Source of the DNA: Bacillota bacterium
GTDB lineage: Bacteria; Bacillota_I; Bacilli_A; RFN20; CAG-826
Direction of reading: 5' to 3'
Assembly (NCBI GenBank): GCA_023396795.1
Contig: JAEWUY010000085.1
Coordinates: 1 to 8,840 of the forward strand
DNA length: 8,840 nucleotides
The translations under genes were made by a program, and so were the position numbers. The notes beneath the pieces were generated by a model that was given only the letters and a program-made list of their open reading frames with translations, made no database searches and was not told the DNA's origin. Shown one piece after another: positions 4,770 through 8,840 of the stretch; the first letter of the stretch is position 1, and each line of letters begins with the position of its first letter.

Positions 4770-7268
4770 ATGTTAGAAAAAATTCTTGTTGTCTCCAACT
4801 CGCATTCTGATTGTGAAACCATTCAAGAAACACTTTCTTATAGCCTCGTTCTAATTGCCGATAATGTCACACAGGCCCTTAAATATCTTGATGCGAATGA
4901 AACCATTCGTTTAATCTTTTTAGATGTCGATCTGCCTGATATGGCGGGTTATCATCTTTTAGCGATTCTAAAAATGAATGAGAAATATGAAAATGTTCGT
5001 GTCATTATTATGTCCAAAAGTAGCGAATTTGAACAGATGATGAGTGGTCCTGAATTAGCTAGTGTTGACTATCTGCAAAAGCCAATTGTTGCGGAACCAT
5101 TAAAAATAATCGTGCGTTTGCAAGCCGAAATCACTAACCAAACTGATTTAATGAAAAAAATGAGTGGTACAAGCCACTTATTTGATTTGCTATTTAAACA
5201 AGCGCCTTTTGGCATTGCCATCACGAGAATAAAACGGGGGACAAAAGGTCACGATCCTCTCTCTGTTTCCGTGAATCCGGCTTATGAACGAATTATCGGT
5301 CGGAATCAAGATAAAACTGATACTTATGATTGGCGGAAAATCACGCATCCTGATGATTTACGAATTAGCGAAGCTTACTATGAACGTCTAATTAATGGCG
5401 AAATTAGTTATTATACGCGCGAGAAACGCTACATACGACCAGATGGCACCGAAGTATGGGTTAATATGATGGTGTCAACAATTGAGACGCAAGAAAAAGA
5501 TGTTTTTTCACACTTGTCGCTCATTGAAGACATTACTGATCGTAAACGAATCGAAAATGATTTATTGGAGAGTGAGCGTAGCAAGTCGGTTTTACTTTCT
5601 CACTTGCCAGGCTTGGCGTATCGCTGTAAATATGATCGCGATTGGACGATGCTTTTCGTTTCCGAAGGATGTTTTAATTTAACTGGATATAAAGCCGAAA
5701 GTTTACTACACAATAAGGAATTATCATATAACGAAATGATCGCCCCGGAATATCGAAAAGTCATTTGGGAAGAATGGGAAAAAATTATTAAAAAGCGGAC
5801 GACGTTTCGTTATGAATATCAAATCATTACCGCAAGCGGTAATCGCAAATGGGTTCTCGAACTTGGTGAACCGATTTATGATAATGCCGGCGTGATTGAA
5901 GCTTTAGAAGGAATTGTCATCGATATTTCAGCCCTTAAGGAAATCGAAAGGGTCTTACAACATAAAAACGATCATGATGCTTGGACTGATTTATATAATC
6001 GCAACTATTTAGAGCGTTTTTTGGCCCGAGAACTAAAAGATAAACCGAAAGACAAGAAGGCTTTGATTGTTGTTAACTTGAATTCGGTTCAAACACTAAC
6101 CGCAATTCATGGTTATCACTATTCACAAGATTTGATGAAGGAGATTGCCATTAAGTTGAAAAATCTTTCTTGCCAGAAGTGCCAATTGTTTTTGACTCAT
6201 GAAAATCGTTTAACCTTCTACGTCAAAGGTTACGAAGATAAGGTGAGTCTAATTAATTTTATTGATAAAATCGCCAATTCAATTGAGCCAATTGTTATGT
6301 TGGAGCGCATTTCCTGTAGTATTGGCATTTTGGAATTGTCAAATAACAATAAACCATCACAAGTGGATGACATATTGAAAAACTTGTTGCTCGCTAGCGA
6401 AAAAGCTTTTGTGGATGATGAAAGTCCGATTCATTACGCCTTCTTTGATATTGACATGGAAGAACAAATTAATCGCGATAAAAAAATACAGCGCGAATTA
6501 GTAACGATTAGTAATGGAGTTAGTGAAGATCATTTGTTTTTAATGTACCAACCAATTATTGATCTTAAAACAAATCTCGTTTGCGGCTTTGAAGCATTAG
6601 CACGTCTAAAAATGCCTGAGTTTGGCATTGTTCCACCTTTAGATTTCATTCCGTTAATGGAAAAAACCAAACTCATCATTCCTTTAGGAGAAATGATTAT
6701 TCGTAAGTCATTAATGTTTCTTAAGAAGCTGCATGATGCTGGTAATGAAGAATTATCAGTCTCAATTAATGTTTCGGCAATTCAACTTCTTGATTTACAT
6801 TTCACGCGAAAATTTTTAGATATTATTAAGGAATTAGGTGTTGATCCCAATAAGATTTGGGTCGAGTTAACTGAATCAGTATTTGCGAATAATTATCAAG
6901 AAATTAACTCTATTCTTGGTCGTTTGATGGACCACGGTGTGCGTGTCGCAATTGATGATTTTGGAACAGGTTTTTCCTCATTACATCGGCTGCTTGCCAT
7001 TAACATTAATTGTATTAAAATCGATAAAGCCTTTATGGATGGCATTGAATTAATTAACATTGATGAAGCTATTACGAAGGATATTGTTTCCCTTGGACAG
7101 AAACTTCGTTATATCGTTGTCGCCGAAGGCGTTGAAAGCGAAATTCAAAAAGATTATCTCGTTGCTTATGGTTGTGATCGGGCGCAAGGCTATTTCTTTA
7201 GTCGCCCCCTTTCTGAGGACGACGCGGTTGCCTTTTTAAGTAAGCAAAATAATATAAGCAAGAGTTGA
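4770..7268 (+). CDS. Receiver-PAS-PAS-degenerate GGDEF-EAL c-di-GMP phosphodiesterase
   Basis: This is an 832-residue cytosolic protein without membrane segments. Residues 1-120 form a receiver fold with acceptor Asp52 (LDVDLPDMAG), Ser82 and Lys104-Pro105. The acidic pair normally at ILVVDD is Ser9-Asn10, so Mg2+-dependent phosphorylation is doubtful. Two PAS/PAC units follow at about 135-258 and 270-393; no cofactor-binding residue can be named with confidence. The GGDEF domain (about 400-575) starts with HDAWTDLYNR, but the signature is THENRLTFYV (476-485) and the metal-site DLD is NLN, so it should not make c-di-GMP. The EAL domain (about 580-825) is complete: Glu608, Asn667, Glu699, Asp729, Asp730, Lys750, Glu786, Glu789 and Gln806, with spacing matching known active phosphodiesterases. 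The ATG follows GAGG at 4761-4764. The gene is apparently monocistronic, with its own promoter, and ends in a terminator region facing the HIT gene. The dead GGDEF may serve as a GTP or dimerisation module. Confidence 0.94.
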   Translation: MLEKILVVSNSHSDCETIQETLSYSLVLIADNVTQALKYLDANETIRLIFLDVDLPDMAGYHLLAILKMNEKYENVRVIIMSKSSEFEQMMSGPELASVDYLQKPIVAEPLKIIVRLQAEITNQTDLMKKMSGTSHLFDLLFKQAPFGIAITRIKRGTKGHDPLSVSVNPAYERIIGRNQDKTDTYDWRKITHPDDLRISEAYYERLINGEISYYTREKRYIRPDGTEVWVNMMVSTIETQEKDVFSHLSLIEDITDRKRIENDLLESERSKSVLLSHLPGLAYRCKYDRDWTMLFVSEGCFNLTGYKAESLLHNKELSYNEMIAPEYRKVIWEEWEKIIKKRTTFRYEYQIITASGNRKWVLELGEPIYDNAGVIEALEGIVIDISALKEIERVLQHKNDHDAWTDLYNRNYLERFLARELKDKPKDKKALIVVNLNSVQTLTAIHGYHYSQDLMKEIAIKLKNLSCQKCQLFLTHENRLTFYVKGYEDKVSLINFIDKIANSIEPIVMLERISCSIGILELSNNNKPSQVDDILKNLLLASEKAFVDDESPIHYAFFDIDMEEQINRDKKIQRELVTISNGVSEDHLFLMYQPIIDLKTNLVCGFEALARLKMPEFGIVPPLDFIPLMEKTKLIIPLGEMIIRKSLMFLKKLHDAGNEELSVSINVSAIQLLDLHFTRKFLDIIKELGVDPNKIWVELTESVFANNYQEINSILGRLMDHGVRVAIDDFGTGFSSLHRLLAININCIKIDKAFMDGIELINIDEAITKDIVSLGQKLRYIVVAEGVESEIQKDYLVAYGCDRAQGYFFSRPLSEDDAVAFLSKQNNISKS

Positions 7269-7285
7269 TTACTCTCGCTTATATT
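7251..7285. terminator. Hairpin overlapping the EAL gene stop codon
   Basis: AATATAAGC (7251-7259) pairs with GCTTATATT (7277-7285). After an A/C mismatch, AGAGT (7261-7265) pairs with ACTCT (7271-7275) around the loop TGATT, which contains the TGA stop. On the plus strand no T run follows directly. On the minus strand it is followed by ATTTTG, so it may help end HIT-gene transcription or act as a 3' stabiliser for both convergent messages. Confidence 0.55.
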
Positions 7286-7291
7286 GATAAT

Positions 7292-7317
7292 AAGGTCTAA
7301 TTATAGACCTTTTTTTA
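7292..7317 (+). terminator. Intrinsic terminator of the receiver-PAS-GGDEF-EAL gene
   Basis: AAGGTCTA (7292-7299) and TAGACCTT (7304-7311) form a perfect 8-bp stem around ATTA, followed by a run of seven T (7310-7316). It overlaps the last two codons and the stop of the convergent HIT gene, so the two genes share this short terminator zone. Confidence 0.8.
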
Positions 7318-7723
7318 TTTCGGTAGCTAGCATCGGCAGATTAAGCTCGGCAAGTCGTTTGTTTTTCAACATCGTAATTTGGAAGCCTTCATCAGCAATA
7401 TAGCGCGGAATGACATGAACATGAAAATGAGGAACAACTTGTCCAGCTTCTTTATTCACATTAGTTAGAATATTGACCCCTTTAGCCCCTAACATCGTAA
7501 TATCGGCTTGCGCAACTCTTTGAGTGACGTCCATAACTTTGTGCATGATGGTTTTTGGCGTTGCCACATAATTTGCGTAGTGTTTCTTGGGTATGACTAA
7601 AGCGTGACCAGGAGTGACTTGCGAAATATCTAAAAACGCTAAAACATCATCGTCTTCATAAATTTTTGTCGCCGGAATTTCTTTGCGGACAATCTTGCAA
7701 AACACACAATCAAGATGATTCAT
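7301..7723 (-). CDS. hit: HIT-family nucleotide hydrolase/transferase (Hit/HINT type)
   Basis: This small cytosolic protein of 140 residues has the usual length for bacterial Hit/HINT proteins. It opens with CVFCKI (Cys6 and Cys9, the CxxC of the zinc-binding branch), followed by EIPATKIYEDDDVLAFLDI, TPGHALVIPKKHY and the HIT motif HFHVHVIP (99-106), in which the central His101 is the expected nucleophile. Relatives hydrolyse adenosine phosphoramidates or dinucleotides; the physiological substrate is uncertain. The ATG at 7723 is chosen because GGAGGT lies 7 nt upstream. A TTG at 7750 in the same frame sits before that site, in the terminator U tract, and is rejected. A good promoter lies at 7776-7804. 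The gene converges on the EAL gene, and its last codons form part of that gene's terminator. Confidence 0.93.
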   Translation of the reverse strand: MNHLDCVFCKIVRKEIPATKIYEDDDVLAFLDISQVTPGHALVIPKKHYANYVATPKTIMHKVMDVTQRVAQADITMLGAKGVNILTNVNKEAGQVVPHFHVHVIPRYIADEGFQITMLKNKRLAELNLPMLATEIKKGL

Positions 7724-7730
7724 TATTTTT

Positions 7731-7736
7731 ACCTCC
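7731..7736 (-). promoter_or_regulatory. Ribosome binding site GGAGGT of the HIT gene
   Basis: Strong Shine-Dalgarno 7 nt before the ATG at 7723; it fixes the start. Its GGAGG is also complementary to CCUCC in the 3' arm of the upstream hairpin (minus strand, 7752-7756), so a structure masking it is possible. Confidence 0.85.
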
Positions 7737-7740
7737 AAGG

Positions 7741-7773
7741 AAAAAAACAAAGGAGGACGTTTCCATCCTCCCT
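7741..7773 (-). terminator. Intrinsic terminator of the upstream minus-strand gene
   Basis: Read on the minus strand, AGGGAGGATG (7773-7764) pairs with CGTCCTCCTT (7759-7750) around a GAAA tetraloop. This gives a 10-bp stem with two G-U pairs, and TG plus seven T follow. It is the strongest terminator in the window. It lies 27 bases beyond the stop at 7801 and directly before the HIT ribosome binding site, and overlaps the predicted HIT transcription start. Confidence 0.88.
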
Positions 7774-7775
7774 AT

Positions 7776-7804
7776 ATTATAGATTTGAACTAGTTAGCTA
7801 TCAA
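7776..7804 (-). promoter_or_regulatory. Sigma-A-like promoter for the HIT gene
   Basis: On the minus strand the -35 is TTGATA (7804-7799), then a 17-bp spacer, then the -10 TATAAT (7781-7776). This is one mismatch from the consensus with ideal spacing. The -35 overlaps the TGA stop of the upstream gene (7803-7801). Initiation 6-7 nt after the -10 would fall at about 7770-7769, inside the 5' arm of the terminator hairpin. Confidence 0.75.
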
Positions 7805-8840
7805 TCTTCATCGTCGAAGAGATCGGGGAATTGTTCCACGAAGTAATCGTAAATCGATGTGTCATGATACATGATGCTATAAAGTTCGATGTAGGATTCG
7901 TAAGCATTATTAATGTAGGAATCCTTGGCCGAGAGAACGTGAGTGACTTCTTTGGCAACTTCTTCGATGAAGGTTGGGCCTTCTTCGGGTCTGAGGTTGG
8001 CGTAGTTGTCATCACTGAGTTTTGACAATTTGGAAGTCGAAACAGCTTCTTTGACCTTAATGATGTAATAAGTTGAACTAGAGATGTCATAGATAACAAA
8101 GTTATCTTTGCGAACATCGGTGCCTTGTTCGGAAGTCGTTGGTGTCAAGTAATAATTACCTAAGATATTGCGAACATAATTACCAGATTCGTAATTGTGA
8201 GTCACTTGATTTTCAGCATCAAGATGATCAACCTGGTTGGCAACGTTGATGTTAAATAAGCGAGTTCTAATTGCTTCTGGAAGGTCGCTAAGACCGCCGC
8301 TTTTCACATACCAGCCATCATTGGTGTAATCTTCAAGCTTCAAGGCATTAGACTTAATCATTAAACCAATTTGTTTAGTGTAGGAATTGTTATTAGTGAA
8401 ATCAGATTCGATGGCCGCATCATTGGAGAAACGGTCATCAGTAATTTTAAGATAGTCCGTAACAATCGCACCAAACTGTGTTTGAGGATAATAACTTGTC
8501 GGGCCATCGAGTTGTTCTAAGACCGCGGCGTCAGTAACAGGGACGCTTGTACCTGGGAAAGCTGTTTCAAGTAATGTAACAGCTGCTGGTGATAAATCAA
8601 TACCGCGCCAGGCATTGGCTAACACTTCGAAGTCAACATCAGCAGTCGCATCAGCGGCTAAAATATACTTGTCAACGAAAGCATTAATCAAAGCTTTAGC
8701 AGAACTTGGATAGGATTCATTGTTAACGATTTTGATGTATTCAACTTCACGAGCGTATGTGCGACCGAGAGTTGAATAGTTTTCGTCAAGTAAGAATTCT
8801 TCAACAAGTCTTTCGCGATATAAGCGGGGGAGAATACCAC
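7801..8840 (-). CDS. Partial gene (5' end outside window): probable secreted protein, possibly parvulin/PrsA-like foldase
   Basis: The frame is open from the window edge, giving 345 visible residues before TGA at 7803-7801. A TTG at 8691 could be mistaken for the start, but 49 more in-frame codons without a stop precede it and read as protein (for example LVEEFLLDENYSTLGRTYA), so the start lies beyond 8840. The visible part is acidic, Asn/Asp/Tyr/Thr-rich and lacks Cys and membrane helices, which suits an extracytoplasmic domain; no signal peptide can be seen because the N-terminus is missing. DGWYVKSGGLSDLPEAIRTR followed later by STYYIIKVKEA loosely recalls the GDLGWF and FGYHIIKV strands of parvulin prolyl isomerases, with a helical SurA/PrsA-like region before it. 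This is weak pattern likeness, not an identification; a lipoprotein of another family is equally possible. The acidic C-terminus ends DLFDDED. A strong terminator follows at 7773-7741. Confidence 0.85.
   Translation of the reverse strand, partial: GILPRLYRERLVEEFLLDENYSTLGRTYAREVEYIKIVNNESYPSSAKALINAFVDKYILAADATADVDFEVLANAWRGIDLSPAAVTLLETAFPGTSVPVTDAAVLEQLDGPTSYYPQTQFGAIVTDYLKITDDRFSNDAAIESDFTNNNSYTKQIGLMIKSNALKLEDYTNDGWYVKSGGLSDLPEAIRTRLFNINVANQVDHLDAENQVTHNYESGNYVRNILGNYYLTPTTSEQGTDVRKDNFVIYDISSSTYYIIKVKEAVSTSKLSKLSDDNYANLRPEEGPTFIEEVAKEVTHVLSAKDSYINNAYESYIELYSIMYHDTSIYDYFVEQFPDLFDDED

Noticed and set aside
7724..7750. TTG at 7750 as start of the HIT protein
   Set aside because: It lies in the terminator U tract before the GGAGGT site; the ATG at 7723 gives the normal CxxC-initial HIT length.
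7794..8117. Second minus-strand open frame inside the partial gene
   Set aside because: It is an out-of-frame shadow of the longer frame at 7801-8840, low-complexity Ser/Thr/Pro-rich, with no start signal.
8689..8691. TTG as the start of the minus-strand gene
   Set aside because: The same frame continues without a stop for 49 codons to the window edge with protein-like sequence, and no ribosome binding site precedes the TTG.

Overview
The window looks like low-GC Bacillota chromosome. The DNA is AT-rich, TAA, TGA and TAG all act as stops and Trp is TGG (standard bacterial code). Shine-Dalgarno sites are strong GGAGG types, there is a SipW/ER-type signal peptidase, and intrinsic terminators and sigma-A-like promoters are easy to see. 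The gene style would fit a Bacilli/Erysipelotrichia/Mollicutes-related lineage, but the window has no marker gene that fixes the taxon. No RNA gene, CRISPR array, insertion sequence or phage gene was seen. No stretch longer than 300 bases lacks a gene.

Layout. Positions 60-4576 (+) hold a tight four-gene operon. In order it encodes a DUF2357-like protein with a long charged helical tail, a type I signal peptidase of the SipW (Ser-His) class, a two-pass membrane protein with a degenerate GGDEF and an intact EAL c-di-GMP phosphodiesterase domain, and a divergent MTAN-like nucleoside hydrolase/phosphorylase family protein. Gene spacings are 2 nt, a 17-nt overlap and a 4-nt ATGA overlap, so translation is probably coupled. 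The operon enters from upstream (no promoter is visible in the first 59 nt) and ends in an intrinsic terminator at 4588-4620. A 193-bp intergenic region follows, with a perfect 21-bp palindrome and a promoter for the next gene. Positions 4770-7268 (+) encode an 832-residue soluble signalling protein: degenerate receiver, two PAS domains, degenerate GGDEF and intact EAL. It converges on a minus-strand HIT-family gene (7301-7723). Upstream of that lies a minus-strand gene whose reading frame stays open to the window edge (7801-8840, 5' end missing), possibly a parvulin-like secreted foldase.

How they may work together. Both EAL domains keep every catalytic residue I could align, while both GGDEF domains have lost their signature, so the locus should destroy rather than make c-di-GMP. 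One phosphodiesterase sits in the membrane next to a SipW-type signal peptidase, a family whose Bacillus subtilis member processes biofilm matrix proteins. The other is cytosolic with PAS sensing domains. A surface/secretion module under c-di-GMP control is a reasonable hypothesis, but it rests on gene order only. The most unusual points are the MTAN-like protein with Tyr in place of the catalytic Asp, the receiver domain lacking its acidic pocket, the isolated 21-bp palindrome, and a HIT-gene promoter whose predicted transcript begins inside a terminator hairpin.
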